Positions 55,001-63,855 of a stretch of 64,000 nucleotides of DNA are shown here, one piece after another (position 1 is the stretch's first letter; each line of letters begins with the position of its first letter). The position numbers were made by a program, and so were the translations under genes. The stretch is from the NCBI RefSeq assembly GCF_030269445.1, contig NZ_BSTJ01000016.1, positions 124,001-188,000 on the forward strand, given 5' to 3'. The stretch comes from Actinoallomurus iriomotensis. GTDB taxonomy: Bacteria; Actinomycetota; Actinomycetes; Streptosporangiales; Streptosporangiaceae. The notes under the pieces are model-generated. The model was given only the letters and a program-made list of their open reading frames with translations. It was not told the origin of the DNA and searched no databases.

Positions 55001-55464
55001 ACCGGGAAGCCGATGTCCTCGGCGGCGGCCAGGAGCGCGTCGACGTCCGTGGAGGGCGCTGAGGACCGCAGCACCGGGATGCCGGCCTCGCGCGCCGCCG
55101 CGACCGCCCGCGCCTTGTTGCCGGTCAGGTTCAGCACCGGCGCCGGCGGACCGATGAACGTGATCCCCGCCTCGTCACAGGCGGCGGCCAGCTCGGGGTT
55201 CTCGGACAGGAAGCCGTACCCGGGATAGATCGCGTCGGCGCCGGCCGTACGCGCGGCCTTGATCACCTCATCGACGGACAGGTAGGCGCGGACCGGGTGA
55301 CCGGGCACGCCGATCTGGTACGACTCGTCCGCCTTGGCGCGGTGCAGCGAGTTGCGATCCTCGTACGGATAGACGGCGACGGTGGAGATTCCCAGTTCGA
55401 ACGCGGCGCGAAACGCCCGTATCGCGATCTCGCCACGGTTGGCGACCAGGACCTTGCCGAACAT
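52087..55464 (-). CDS. pyc: Pyruvate carboxylase
   Basis: 1125 aa, single-chain type. Biotin carboxylase domain (residues 1-450, with KAVAGGGGRGM ATP loop and EMNPRIQVEHTVTE), carboxyltransferase (about 520-820, with DTTFRDAHQSLLATRVR and AIKDMAGLL), and a C-terminal biotinyl domain with EAMKMEA, where Lys carries biotin. It carboxylates pyruvate to oxaloacetate, refilling the TCA cycle. ATG at 55464. The region upstream holds the second copy of the dispersed repeat. Confidence 0.97.
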   Translation of the reverse strand: MFGKVLVANRGEIAIRAFRAAFELGISTVAVYPYEDRNSLHRAKADESYQIGVPGHPVRAYLSVDEVIKAARTAGADAIYPGYGFLSENPELAAACDEAGITFIGPPAPVLNLTGNKARAVAAAREAGIPVLRSSAPSTDVDALLAAAEDIGFPVFVKAVAGGGGRGMRRVAEPAELRESIDAAMREAASAFGDATVFLEQAVVNPRHIEVQILADAAGNVVHLYERDCSMQRRHQKVIEIAPAPNLDPALRDRICADAVAFARHIGYVNAGTVEFLLDERGRHVFIEMNPRIQVEHTVTEQVTDRDLVIAQMRIAAGRTLPELRLTQDVITLSGAALQCRITTEDPANGFRPDKGTISAYRSPGGPGVRLDGGTVHTGAEVSPHFDSMLVKLTCHGHDFTNAARRARRAIAEFRIRGVATNLPFLGAVLDDPDFRAGRITTAFIDDRPDLVHARPSADRGSRVLRHLAETTVNRPHGPRPVVVEPADKLPAVSLTDAPPEGSRQRLAALGPEGFAAELRARSAVAITDTTFRDAHQSLLATRVRTRDLLAVAPHIARTAPELLSLECWGGATYDVALRFLAEDPWERLAALREAVPNICTQMLLRGRNTVGYTPYPTEVTDAFVAEAAETGMDIFRIFDALNDVSQMRPAIDAVRAAGTAVAEVALCYTGDLSDPSETLYTLDYYLRLAEEIVEAGAHILAIKDMAGLLRPPAARTLVTALRSRFDLPVHLHTHDTAGGQLATLITAIDAGVDAVDAAVASMAGTTSQPSLSALVAATDHTPRASGLSLQAVGDLEPYWEAVRKVYAPFESGLASPTGRVYHHEIPGGQLSNLRQQAIALGLGDRFELIEDCYAAADRMLGRLVKVTPSSKVVGDLALHLVGAGVTAADFESDPAKFDVPDSVIGFLRGELGVPPGGWPEPFRTRALEGRPPAAQVTPLSEDDLRGLAESRRATLNRLLFPGPAKEFAHRREVYGDTSVLSSKDFFYGLEPDTEHTVTLEHGVSLLIELEAISEADERGYRTVLTTLNGQLRPVRVRDESIATDVKAAEKAERGNDRHVAAPFAGVVTLQVEEGATVSAGQTVATIEAMKMEASITAQRDGTVRRLAVGAVQQVEGGDLLIELG

Positions 55465-55572
55465 CGAGCTCCCTCAGGTGGTCGTAGTCCCGCATCACAT
55501 CGTCGTGGCGCCGGCCACGACGATTATCCATGGATGCGGACCGTGACCACAGGTCCGGGGAGCCGCGACGGC

Positions 55573-55649
55573 CATGACCGAGCGAAGCGAGGGCATCAAA
55601 GGCGCGGCCCAGTGGTCACTCCCTCCGACGCAGGAGGGTTCATGACCGG
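55573..55649 (+). repeat. Dispersed 77-78 bp repeat, copy 2
   Basis: Same element as at 35683-35760, in plus orientation between two minus-strand genes. One A is missing, so the short frame (MTERSEGIKGAAQ...) ends at its own TGA. Here CCCTCC and GGAGGG pair perfectly around GACGCA, forming a hairpin. The last bases also encode the end and stop codon of the following minus-strand gene. Confidence 0.85.
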
Positions 55650-56578
55650 GAGCGACGGGTGGCCGGGCGCGCCGGCCGGCGGCGGTTCAACCGCAGCTGG
55701 GTGAGCAGCAGGGAGATGCCGACGAGCAGCGCCGTGAGCCACGCCACCTGGGTCCACAGGAGACGGTAGGAGGTCGCGTCGAGGCCGAGCGGCGAGGTCT
55801 TGGTGCGCAGCGAGACCGGCTGGACCGCGGGCAGCTGGTCCGGAGCGACCGCGGGCGCCTGCCCGGCGATCAGCGGCAGCTGAGCGCCGGCCGGGCCGGC
55901 ACCCGCCGTGGCGGTCTGGTCGGGCAGGCCCAGGCCGGTGGCCAGTGCCGACGACGGCAGGTCCGCTCCCGCGGCGGACGCGCCCACCGACGAGCCGCTC
56001 CCGGTGACCGTGATCTTGCCGGCGTCGCTGTGCGTGCTCGCGCGGTCGGCGCTGAGCGAGGCGGTCACGGTAACGGTGCCGGCGGCGTGGCCCGCGGGGA
56101 TCTTCACGACGGCGGACGCGGAGCGCGCCGCACTCACGTCCCCCAGCGAGAGAAGGCCGCTGACCACCGAGGCGCCGGTGGCGGAGAATCGCAGCATCGC
56201 GTGGTGGGCGACCGCGTGCGCCGCGCTGACCCGCGCCGTCGCGGTGACCGAGCCGCCCGGGGCGGCCTTGGCCGCGGAGAACGACAGGTGGACGCTCAGG
56301 GACGGGGTCCGCTGGTACGGCGGCGAGGAGGGCGGCGGCGCGGGCTTGACCGGCGGCGAACTGGCGGGCGGCGGGTCGCTGGGCGAGTCGCTCGGAGGAT
56401 TGCTCGGCGAGTCGCTGGGCGTGCTGCCGCCGGACGGATCGGGCGCCGGGTCGTCGGCGGCCGTGGGCGACGGGTCGGCGGCCAGCGCCGTCGCGGGCGT
56501 CGCCACCGCGCCGAGCGTGATGACCGTCGCCGCACCGAGTGCGACGAATACTGGTCGTGCGTTCGATCCGGACAGCAC
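55640..56578 (-). CDS. Secreted, cell-envelope-anchored protein of unknown function
   Basis: 312 aa. Signal peptide (residues 1-34, ending LAADP), Pro/Ser-rich linker (35-92), an Ig-like beta domain of about 110 residues, another linker, and one C-terminal membrane helix (about 277-296) with an Arg-rich tail. No LPxTG motif. It resembles surface proteins held by a C-terminal helix. GTG start with GGAGG 8 bases upstream. The stop codon lies inside the dispersed repeat. Confidence 0.7.
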   Translation of the reverse strand: MLSGSNARPVFVALGAATVITLGAVATPATALAADPSPTAADDPAPDPSGGSTPSDSPSNPPSDSPSDPPPASSPPVKPAPPPSSPPYQRTPSLSVHLSFSAAKAAPGGSVTATARVSAAHAVAHHAMLRFSATGASVVSGLLSLGDVSAARSASAVVKIPAGHAAGTVTVTASLSADRASTHSDAGKITVTGSGSSVGASAAGADLPSSALATGLGLPDQTATAGAGPAGAQLPLIAGQAPAVAPDQLPAVQPVSLRTKTSPLGLDATSYRLLWTQVAWLTALLVGISLLLTQLRLNRRRPARPATRRSRS

Positions 56579-56751
56579 TCCGGCACCTCCGCGTCCATCG
56601 CCATCCGCCCTCGGGACTCGTCGTTACCCGAAGCGGTCGAACCCATGCGAACACGGGACCAGGAGATGGATCAACCATGGCGCGCAGCGCTATCAACGGA
56701 TGCGTAATTCGTCTCGCGCCTTGTGCCCCCGGTTAGCGGAAGAGGTGAATC

Positions 56752-57966
56752 TCACGCTCCGTCCCCGGCCGCGTCGTACTCCCGTGCCTGTTCACGCAGC
56801 CACAGCGCGCGCAGGGCGACCTCGGTGGCGAACCGTGTGTCCGGATCGGCGAGGTCGTCCCCGAGGGCGTGTTCGATCTGCCGCATCCGGTAGCGCACGG
56901 TCTGCGGATGCACGCCCAGTTCGTCGCCGACCTGCGCGGCGGTGCCGCGGGTGCGCAGCCACACGCCCAGCGTCTCGACGAGGCGTTCGCGCTGGCGCGC
57001 CGTCAGGTGGTCCAGGGCGGCGAGCTGCCGGCGGGCGATCTGGTCGATCAGCGGCGCGTCCGTGAACAGCCAGAGGGTCTCCAGGTGGTTCGCGCAGAGG
57101 GTGAGCGGGCCGTCATCGATGATCTGGGAGTGGACCAGGCCGAATGCCTGCCGGGCCCAGCGCAGCGAGTCGGGGGCGCGGTCCAGCGGCACGGTCAGCC
57201 CGGCCGCCGCCTTGGACTCGGCCACCGCGAGTTCGAGCATCGCGCGGCGGTCGGCCGTCAGCGGGCCGGGGACCAGCAGGTACGGCTCGGTGCCGTCGAG
57301 GTCGGTCAGCAGGTCGTCGTCGAGCAGCGTCCGTACGATCGGCGCGTTCGGCCGCAGCACGACCACGGTCACCTCGTCCGGGAGCACCCAGCGGACCGAT
57401 TCGGCGTGCTCGGCGAGCAGGTCGTGCGGTGCCGCGTCCACGATGAGCCGCAGGAGCCGCCGGCGTCCGGCCCGCATCTCGTCGTTCAGCTGCGCCCTGG
57501 CCTCCCGGTAACCGCGCACCGACGACGACGCCAGTTCCTCCATGTAGGTGAACAGGGCGTCCGCCAGCACCGACACGGTCGCCGGGGCCAGGTCGTACCG
57601 CTGGTGCAGGGCCATCACCCGCCTCCAGCCCGTCTGGGCGCCGATCCGGTACGCGGACTGCAGGACGTTGAGCTGGCGGCCCTCGTACGCCTCGAACCGG
57701 CCGAGCTTGTAGCAGATGTCGTCCGGAAGGGCGTCGGGCGAGCCGAGCCATACGACGAATCCGGCGAGTGCGCGCTCGACCCCGGAACGGAGCGTCCGTC
57801 CGTACGGGCCGTCGATCGGGCGGGCGTATTCGGGAATGCCGTCCCGGATCTCGCCCACGATCTCCTGCGTGAGGCTGGGCAGTTCGCGCCGTATGATCGC
57901 CGTCAGCCGCTCGGTCAGATCGGAACTCGACCAGTTCAAGCCGTCCGGTTCGAGCGTTCGAGGCAT
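56752..57966 (-). CDS. PucR-family transcriptional regulator, copy 1
   Basis: 404 aa. The C-terminal HTH_30 (AAQVGDELGVHPQTVRYRMRQIEHALG) is the PucR/CdaR signature; the rest is a GGDEF-like/N-terminal helical region seen in many actinobacterial paralogues. ATG 57966 with GGGAGGTAC upstream. Effectors and targets are unknown. Homologous with the next upstream gene. Confidence 0.88.
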   Translation of the reverse strand: MPRTLEPDGLNWSSSDLTERLTAIIRRELPSLTQEIVGEIRDGIPEYARPIDGPYGRTLRSGVERALAGFVVWLGSPDALPDDICYKLGRFEAYEGRQLNVLQSAYRIGAQTGWRRVMALHQRYDLAPATVSVLADALFTYMEELASSSVRGYREARAQLNDEMRAGRRRLLRLIVDAAPHDLLAEHAESVRWVLPDEVTVVVLRPNAPIVRTLLDDDLLTDLDGTEPYLLVPGPLTADRRAMLELAVAESKAAAGLTVPLDRAPDSLRWARQAFGLVHSQIIDDGPLTLCANHLETLWLFTDAPLIDQIARRQLAALDHLTARQRERLVETLGVWLRTRGTAAQVGDELGVHPQTVRYRMRQIEHALGDDLADPDTRFATEVALRALWLREQAREYDAAGDGA

Positions 57967-58176
57967 GCGTGTACCTCCCACCGCCACCGTCGGAGTCGGT
58001 GCGTCGCTGGGCGGGGTCGCCCTTATTCAGAATCGGCCGTCAGGTGGCGTTCGCCGGTGATCGCGGACCGCGAGGGAAATACCGAGCGGGGAACCCCTGT
58101 ATCTCCCGGGCGAACCGCGATCTAGGACACCGTGACGGTAGAGCAGAGAACAGCCTCCGGCAAGATTTTGCGGCGT

Positions 58177-59532
58177 TCACTTGCCGGAGCCATACGGTCT
58201 GTCATTGACCGTATGCGTTTCTCTGTTTTCGGACAGCGCACTATGTTTTTTTGTGACGTCGTGAGCAGAAAGAGGGGTCGCCCGCTCGGGCCTGCCGCCG
58301 CGGCCGCCCGGGAGCGCGGGGCGGTCCCGCAGCCGCTGCGCCCGTAGCACGAGTTCCAGGCCGAACCGCGCCTCCGGGTCGCCGAACCGGTCGCCGAGGC
58401 TCTCCTTGAGCTGGTTCAGCCGGTACCGCACCGTCTGCGGGTGTACGTGGAGGCGGTTTCCCACGTCGGCCGCGGTGCTCCAGCTCTCAAGCCACACCCG
58501 GAGCGTCTCGGTCAGGGCCTTCTGCTTGCCGGCCGGCATGTCCGCGAGCCGGTCGAGCCGCTGCCGCGCCAGCTCGTCGATGAGCTGCGGATCCGACATC
58601 AGCCACAGGGTCAGGAGATGGTCTTCGCAGAACGTCAGCCGCGCGTCGTCCACGACCCCCTCCGTGATCAGGCCGAGGGTCCGCACGGCCCAGCGAAACG
58701 AGTCCGCCGCCTCCTCCAGCGGCACCGTGACGCCCACGACGATCCGGTCGCGGGGCACCGCGGCCTCGATCATCGCCCGCCGGGCCGCGGTGAACCGGCC
58801 CGGAACCAGGAGCCGCGGCTCGGCGCCGTCCGGATCGGCGAGGACGTCGTCGGTCAGCGCGCCGCGGACCAGGCGAACGCCCGGACGCACGACGATCGGG
58901 GTGACCTCGGCGGGCACCGTCCAGTCGGCGCGCTCGGCCAGTTCGGCGATGGCCTGCCGCGGGGCGGCCGGCCGCTCGAGGATGAGGCCTAAAAGGCGCA
59001 GGCGCAGCTCGGCCAGTTCTTCCGGCGAGTGCGCGCTCGCCTCCAGATAGCCCTCCACGGAGATGGAGGTGAGCTCGTGCATGTACTCCAGTTGCGCGTC
59101 GGCCAGGCCGGCGACGGTCTCGGACGGGAGCTCATGGCGCGCGCAGAAGCCCATGGTCCAGTGCCAGGCCACCCGGAAGGCGACGCGGAAGGCCGCCTGC
59201 AGGGCGTTCAGGTTCCGGTCGTGGTGCGCCTCGTTCTGGCCGAGCAGCCGGAAGATCTCCGTCAGCCGGGACGACGACGCGGACGGTTCGGCGACGCGGT
59301 CGACGAAGGAGAAGATCGCCTGTTCGACCGCCGGCCGCATGGGCGACTCTTGTAATCCGTCACAGGGCGTCGCGTACTCCGCGACGGCCTCGCGGATCCC
59401 GGTACAGATCTCGCCGGGAAGGCCGCCCATCTCGGACCGCAACAGCCCGGCGAGCTCCCGTCTTTCCGTCTCCTGTTCGAGCCACACCGTCGCCGTCTCT
59501 CTCTGGCCGGGTGACTCGTCTCCACCGGCCAC
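58177..59532 (-). CDS. PucR-family transcriptional regulator, copy 2
   Basis: 451 aa. Same architecture as copy 1, with HTH AADVGNRLHVHPQTVRYRLNQLKESLG, but about 35 extra C-terminal residues. The GTG at 59532 has no obvious ribosome site; a later start is possible. Tandem paralogues, 210 bp apart, with the secreted-protein cluster divergent on the other side. Confidence 0.85.
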   Translation of the reverse strand: MAGGDESPGQRETATVWLEQETERRELAGLLRSEMGGLPGEICTGIREAVAEYATPCDGLQESPMRPAVEQAIFSFVDRVAEPSASSSRLTEIFRLLGQNEAHHDRNLNALQAAFRVAFRVAWHWTMGFCARHELPSETVAGLADAQLEYMHELTSISVEGYLEASAHSPEELAELRLRLLGLILERPAAPRQAIAELAERADWTVPAEVTPIVVRPGVRLVRGALTDDVLADPDGAEPRLLVPGRFTAARRAMIEAAVPRDRIVVGVTVPLEEAADSFRWAVRTLGLITEGVVDDARLTFCEDHLLTLWLMSDPQLIDELARQRLDRLADMPAGKQKALTETLRVWLESWSTAADVGNRLHVHPQTVRYRLNQLKESLGDRFGDPEARFGLELVLRAQRLRDRPALPGGRGGRPERATPLSAHDVTKKHSALSENRETHTVNDRPYGSGK

Positions 59533-60059
59533 CGGGCGGCGAGGTCACCGGCGGCCTCGCTCCGCACGGCCCCGGCCGGCCGGCGAAGCGTGATCCAGAT
59601 CATCTTGATCGCTGATCGGAACGGACGCAATTCACACCACGCGACGACGACATTCACCCTCCGCATCCATTCGGCCACCTGCCGTGGAACGGCCCGTCTA
59701 CGGACGCCACATAACCGTCATAATGGAATGCCTTAATCACCAATGGATAAAGACCAATGCGATCTTTCGCTTGCGATGACAATTCGGCGCAAATGTCAAT
59801 TTCGCCCTTGATTGGGCCGTAACACGCGCTTAACCTACCGACAGGTAGCAAGCATACGGGAAAGCCTAGCAAATAAAGATCATCTTTGCGATCGAACGAC
59901 CCCCGCAGACTCTGATGCCCTTACCGAAACCCCGCCGGACCCGCGGGGATGAAGGAGGCTGCCCCTGAGCCGAGATCACCACTGTCAATTCGACTTCCGA
60001 TTTCGTCGACCGGCCTCGCCGCACATGCCGGCCACAGTCACCACGAAGGAAGAACCCTC
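59533..60059 (+). promoter_or_regulatory. 527-bp AT-rich control region upstream of the first secreted protein
   Basis: No gene supported. DNA from 59640 to 59930 is markedly AT-richer than average. It contains the CTACCGACAGGTAG box at 59835-59848 and a TGACA...TGTCA inverted repeat about 50 bp earlier (59776-59796). The ribosome site AAGGAAG is 8-9 bases before the ATG. Confidence 0.6.
59835..59848 (+). promoter_or_regulatory. CTAC-N6-GTAG box 1
   Basis: CTACC-GACA-GGTAG, a perfect 5-bp inverted repeat, 211 bp before the ATG at 60060. One of four such boxes, one before each gene of the right-end cluster. Confidence 0.65.
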
Positions 60060-60713
60060 ATGCGTAAACTTCTCAGCAGTTCGCTCTTTGTCGGCGGCGC
60101 CGCCGCCGCCGCGCTCGCGCTCAGTTCTCCGGCGGCCTTCGCCGCCGGCTGGACCGTCACCAACGGCAACGCCAGCGGAGCGTTCACCGTCGGGCTCAAG
60201 TCGGGCACGACCGTGACGTTCAAGGACGTGAACACCAACCAGACGTTCACCTGCAGCGCGTCGACCATCAACGGCAGCGCGCCCGCCGGCACCGGCCGGT
60301 CCAACCCGGTCGCGAGCATCACCAGCGGCAGCTTCACCGGCTGCACCGGCCCCCTGAGCAGCACGGGAAGCGCGACCATCAGCTCCGGTGGCCTCAACGC
60401 CGTGACGTACAACTCGAGCACCGACACGGTCAGCGGGAACATCAGCGGGATCAGCGCCGCCCTGACGATCAAGAGCATTCTGGGCACCTGCAACGCCACG
60501 GTGACCGGCAGCGTTGGCAACAACAACCAGGACACCTACGCGAACGGCACCGGGACGCTCACCCTCACCCCGGACCCCGCCACGCAGACCCTCAAGATCG
60601 CCAGCACCAGCGGCGTCTGCGCGGGCCTGCTGAACGCCAACGACCTCGTCACCTTCCAGGCGACCTACGTGGTCTCCAGCCCCACTCCCCCGCTCACCGT
60701 CAGGCCCACCTGA
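60060..60713 (+). CDS. Secreted beta-rich protein of unknown function
   Basis: 217 aa. Signal peptide MRKLLSSSLFVGGAAAAALA... cleaved after AFA (residue about 28). The mature part is rich in Ser/Thr/Gly/Asn, with four Cys (two pairs) and repeated beta-like segments (GTTVTFKDVNTNQTFTCS, GSATISSGGLNAVTYN). It looks like a disulfide-stabilised exported beta domain. No family is recognised with confidence. ATG at 60060 with AAGGAAG upstream. First of three exported proteins controlled, it seems, by one motif. Confidence 0.75.
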   Translation: MRKLLSSSLFVGGAAAAALALSSPAAFAAGWTVTNGNASGAFTVGLKSGTTVTFKDVNTNQTFTCSASTINGSAPAGTGRSNPVASITSGSFTGCTGPLSSTGSATISSGGLNAVTYNSSTDTVSGNISGISAALTIKSILGTCNATVTGSVGNNNQDTYANGTGTLTLTPDPATQTLKIASTSGVCAGLLNANDLVTFQATYVVSSPTPPLTVRPT

Positions 60714-60741
60714 CGGTCGAGGCCCGGGTATGACCGGAGGC

Positions 60742-60767
60742 CGGCCGGGGTCCACCCCCCGGCCGGT
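60742..60767 (+). terminator. Hairpin after the first secreted gene
   Basis: CCGGCCGGGG (60742-60751) and CCCCGGCCGG (60758-60767) form a 10-bp stem 29 bp after the stop. So the next gene (starting 61092) is not simply in the same operon. The 378-bp gap contains box 2 and no gene. Confidence 0.65.
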
Positions 60768-60920
60768 CTTCGCATGCGAGACGGCGATGGCCCGAAGCCG
60801 GGTGCTCGATATCGGATAAAAGGCGGAACAGCATTTGTCGTGCGGTGATAAAAATGCGGCGATCGATCGCCCACGTGCGCGGCCGCTTGCCCCTGACGGG
60901 AATCCGCACCTAATCTACCT

Positions 60921-60934
60921 CTACTTGCCAGTAG
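60921..60934 (+). promoter_or_regulatory. CTAC-N6-GTAG box 2
   Basis: CTACTTGCCAGTAG, near-palindromic (12 of 14 positions symmetric), 157 bp before the ATG at 61092. Confidence 0.65.
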
Positions 60935-61091
60935 CGCTGGGTGGCCTGTCGTTCCGGCGATCGGGGCCGACGATTTTTGGATGTGGTCTTCCGATGCTTC
61001 GGCTTTCACTTTCCGGGGACGACCGCGAATCCGCGCGGTGCCGATTCCGCCAAGGTGAACGCCGGCCGGAGAACGGCACGGGTGATCGTGG

Positions 61092-62522
61092 ATGAGCATG
61101 ACGCGCTGGACGCCTCGTACGGTGGCGCGGGCCACCGTCGCCGGGCTGGTGATCATCGCGATGGGACTGGTCCCGGGCGCCGCGTCCTCGGCCAGTAAGT
61201 CCTCGTCCGGGGAGCCTCCGCCCGACCAGATCATGGGTGCGTCCCTGGCCTACGCCTGCCCGTTCCCCTCAGGCGCTCAGCGCATCACCGTCAAGGTCGC
61301 CGGCACCCTTCCCGCCGCCGCGACGGTCGGCGACCACATCCAGCCCGGCCAGGTGACGATCACCCCGACCCTGCCGCGCGCCGCACTCGCCGACCTCACC
61401 GGCCTGGACGCGACGTCGGTCACGGCGTCGGCGCGGATCTCCGTCACCGTCGCACAGAAGGGCGGCACCGCCGCCACCACCTGGCCGAGCGCGGCCGCGT
61501 CGGCGCCGATCCCGGCGTCGGGGAGCCTGCCGCTGCCCGGATCCGCCACGGTGTCGCCGGTCACGGCCAAGGCCGTCGGCTCGGCGGCCTTCGTCGCGGG
61601 CTCGCTCTCGCTCGTCCTCACACCGCACAAGGCCGACGGCAGCGCGACGAACCCGGCCGATATTCCGCTCGACTGCAAGGTCGAGCCCGGCCCGGACGTG
61701 GTCCTGGCACGTGTTCCGGTGACCGATCCCGGGGTTTCGGTGACTCCGTCGCCCGGCACGGGTGGGGCCAAGCTCAACCCTCGATCGGCCCGGCCACTCG
61801 ACGACGATCCGTGTCTGCTCCCCGTGCCCCAGGACCCGATACCCGGGGAGGCGTACCTGGCGGGATTCGCGAACGCCGCGAAACTCGGGGGCGCGATACT
61901 GCTCGGCGTCGAGAACGGCGAGACGACGGGGCACACCCTCCTGGAACTGAACTACGAGGTCATCCTCAACCTCTGCGCCACGGACAGCAGCGTCGACGTA
62001 CTGAGCAGGGCGACGCTCGACTACCACGGAGCACATTCGCTGCCACCCGCGAAGGCCACCCTCCTGACTTATGGCTTCATGCCGACCACCGCGACGGTCG
62101 AGTTCTCGGAACCCCCGGGCACCCACATGGAGATCGACAGCCACTCGTGGTTCGACGGCACCGGGTTCCCGCAGGTCTCGACGGTCACCTCCCAGATGAC
62201 GATGCGCATCTACGACGTGCTGGTCAACGGAAAGCCGCTCGATGTGGGCCCGCACTGCCAGACCGCCTCGTCGCTCGCCGTGACGCTGACCGGCAAGTCT
62301 CCGGACTACACGGTGGACCAGGGTGGGCCGCTGACCGGCATGGTCACGATCCCGCCGTTCTCCGGGTGCGGAGTGGGCGAGGACCTCGACCCAATCTTCA
62401 CCGCGTCCCTCTCCGGTCCGGGCAACTACATGAAGCTGACCCAGGGCATCCCGTGCACGCGTCCGCCGGACCAGGATCCGGTCAACTGCGACCCGATCGA
62501 CCGGCCGACTCCCCGGCCCTGA
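61092..62522 (+). CDS. Secreted protein with DUF6801-like domain
   Basis: 476 aa. Signal peptide to about residue 34 (ASSASK). The N-terminal domain (residues about 45-215: LAYACPFPSGAQ, LPAAATVGDHIQPG, then a final VPLDCK-like segment) resembles DUF6801, an exported actinobacterial domain. The C-terminal 230 residues form a second, unassigned beta-rich domain with several Cys. Function unknown; surface or matrix role is possible. Confidence 0.75.
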   Translation: MSMTRWTPRTVARATVAGLVIIAMGLVPGAASSASKSSSGEPPPDQIMGASLAYACPFPSGAQRITVKVAGTLPAAATVGDHIQPGQVTITPTLPRAALADLTGLDATSVTASARISVTVAQKGGTAATTWPSAAASAPIPASGSLPLPGSATVSPVTAKAVGSAAFVAGSLSLVLTPHKADGSATNPADIPLDCKVEPGPDVVLARVPVTDPGVSVTPSPGTGGAKLNPRSARPLDDDPCLLPVPQDPIPGEAYLAGFANAAKLGGAILLGVENGETTGHTLLELNYEVILNLCATDSSVDVLSRATLDYHGAHSLPPAKATLLTYGFMPTTATVEFSEPPGTHMEIDSHSWFDGTGFPQVSTVTSQMTMRIYDVLVNGKPLDVGPHCQTASSLAVTLTGKSPDYTVDQGGPLTGMVTIPPFSGCGVGEDLDPIFTASLSGPGNYMKLTQGIPCTRPPDQDPVNCDPIDRPTPRP

Positions 62523-62553
62523 GACTCACGCACGGATGAATCGCGGCGGAGAG

Positions 62554-62583
62554 ATTGTCATTCGACGGCAACGTTATTCCGCG
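62554..62583 (+). repeat. 30-bp conserved leader block, copy 1
   Basis: ATTGTCATTCGACGGCA...ATTCCGCG is found again at 63772-63800 (ATTGTCATTCGATGACA...ATTCCGCG), in both cases about 54 bp before a CTAC-N6-GTAG box. Together they mark a duplicated promoter architecture. Confidence 0.65.
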
Positions 62584-62636
62584 AGCAAAAATATCCAGAA
62601 GACGTTCTATTGCCGATCGTGCAGCCGATAGTTACC

Positions 62637-62650
62637 GTACTCGCCAGTAG
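62637..62650 (+). promoter_or_regulatory. CTAC-N6-GTAG box 3
   Basis: GTACTCGCCAGTAG, 108 bp before the ATG at 62759; same core TAC-N6-GTAG. Confidence 0.65.
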
Positions 62651-62758
62651 GGATCTCGAGGCGGAATTCCGGCGGCTAGACGGATAAATGCCGGTGATCG
62701 GCGGGCGGTCGGGGCGACGGCTCCGTCGAGGGTCCCCTGTGGAGAAAGGGACCGAGAA

Positions 62759-63697
62759 ATGAGTCCTTCCCGTAAGAGGGCACGGCTCGCGGCCGCGGGC
62801 GTGGCCACCACACTCGCCACGCTGACGACGCTCGTCACGGCCGGTTCGGCTTCGGCGACGACGCTGAACGGCTCCTGGGCGCCGTTCTCGCGCTGCCCGG
62901 TCGACGATCCGGCGATGCTCGCGGCGGACGGCGCGAATGTGACGGACACGTGCCTCACCACCCATGCGTCCAGCGGCACCATCAAGCTGGGCAACACCAC
63001 CGCCACGACCGGCGTGACCGACATGCAGTTCGGGGTGCTCTCCGGATCGACGGTGTCGCTGGTCTCGCCCTCCGGCGGCGGCCTCGTGGCCGACCCCGTG
63101 AAGATCCCCGGCGGACTGCTCGGCCTGATGTGCCCGAGCAAGGTGCCGGTGATCACGCAGATCTGCCAGCAGCTCACCGACAACACGCTGAACAACGTCA
63201 TCGCCACCGTGCAGCCCGCCGGCAAGCCGTCGGACTTCGACCTGTCCGCCGGCCTCGGCTCCGGAAAGCCGATCCTCACACTGCCGGTCAAGATCCACCT
63301 GCAGAACCCGTTCCTGGCCTCCACCTGCACGATCGGCTCCGACTCCAACCCGATCCTGTTGAAGCCGAAGAACGTCACCGCCCCGGACACGAGCTTCGCG
63401 CGGTTCGACGGGAACGGCACCCCCGACCCCGACAACGGCGACCTGCTCAGGATCGATCTCACCGGGGCGTCCGTGAGCGACGACTCCTTCGCCGTTCCCG
63501 GCGCCACCGGCTGCGGCGGCCTCGGCCTGCTCGACGCCGCGGTCAATCTCAAGACCGGCCTCCCCTCCGCGGCGGGGAAGAACAAGCTGGTGTTGAACAG
63601 CGCGTCGACCTACCTCGGCGGGCTGTACGACCCGTCCTCCTTCGCCCCCACCTCCGGGCGCAAGATGTCGGCCTTCTGGCATTCCGCGGCACACTGA
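62759..63697 (+). CDS. Secreted protein of unknown function
   Basis: 312 aa. Signal peptide MSPSRKRARLAAAGVATTLA... cleaved near ASA (residue 33). The mature region has a WAPFSRCPVDDPAML start and paired Cys (GLMCPSKVPVITQICQQL and others), consistent with an exported beta-rich fold. No known family assigned. ATG at 62759, with GGAGAAAGGGACCGAG upstream. Same promoter box as its two upstream neighbours. Confidence 0.75.
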   Translation: MSPSRKRARLAAAGVATTLATLTTLVTAGSASATTLNGSWAPFSRCPVDDPAMLAADGANVTDTCLTTHASSGTIKLGNTTATTGVTDMQFGVLSGSTVSLVSPSGGGLVADPVKIPGGLLGLMCPSKVPVITQICQQLTDNTLNNVIATVQPAGKPSDFDLSAGLGSGKPILTLPVKIHLQNPFLASTCTIGSDSNPILLKPKNVTAPDTSFARFDGNGTPDPDNGDLLRIDLTGASVSDDSFAVPGATGCGGLGLLDAAVNLKTGLPSAAGKNKLVLNSASTYLGGLYDPSSFAPTSGRKMSAFWHSAAH

Positions 63698-63771
63698 CGG
63701 CCGAGCTCCGGACGCGTCGCCGGCGGCCCGGGACACCCGATGCTCACCGGTGGATAAAACCGGAGGCATTG

Positions 63772-63800
63772 ATTGTCATTCGATGACAGGACATTCCGCG
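63772..63800 (+). repeat. Conserved leader block, copy 2, containing TGTCAT-TCG-ATGACA
   Basis: The copy includes a perfect 6-bp inverted repeat at 63774-63788 and ends ATTCCGCG. Paired with box 4, it predicts another member of the secreted cluster just beyond the window. Confidence 0.65.
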
Positions 63801-63855
63801 CGATCTTGGTGGTCGCGTGGAATGTCTTGCTTATCGCCGTTCGAGAAAAGTATGA

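Noticed and set aside
59654-59872. 72-aa minus-strand frame in the AT-rich control region
   Set aside because: No ribosome site, no GC3 bias and it overlaps box 1; more likely non-coding.
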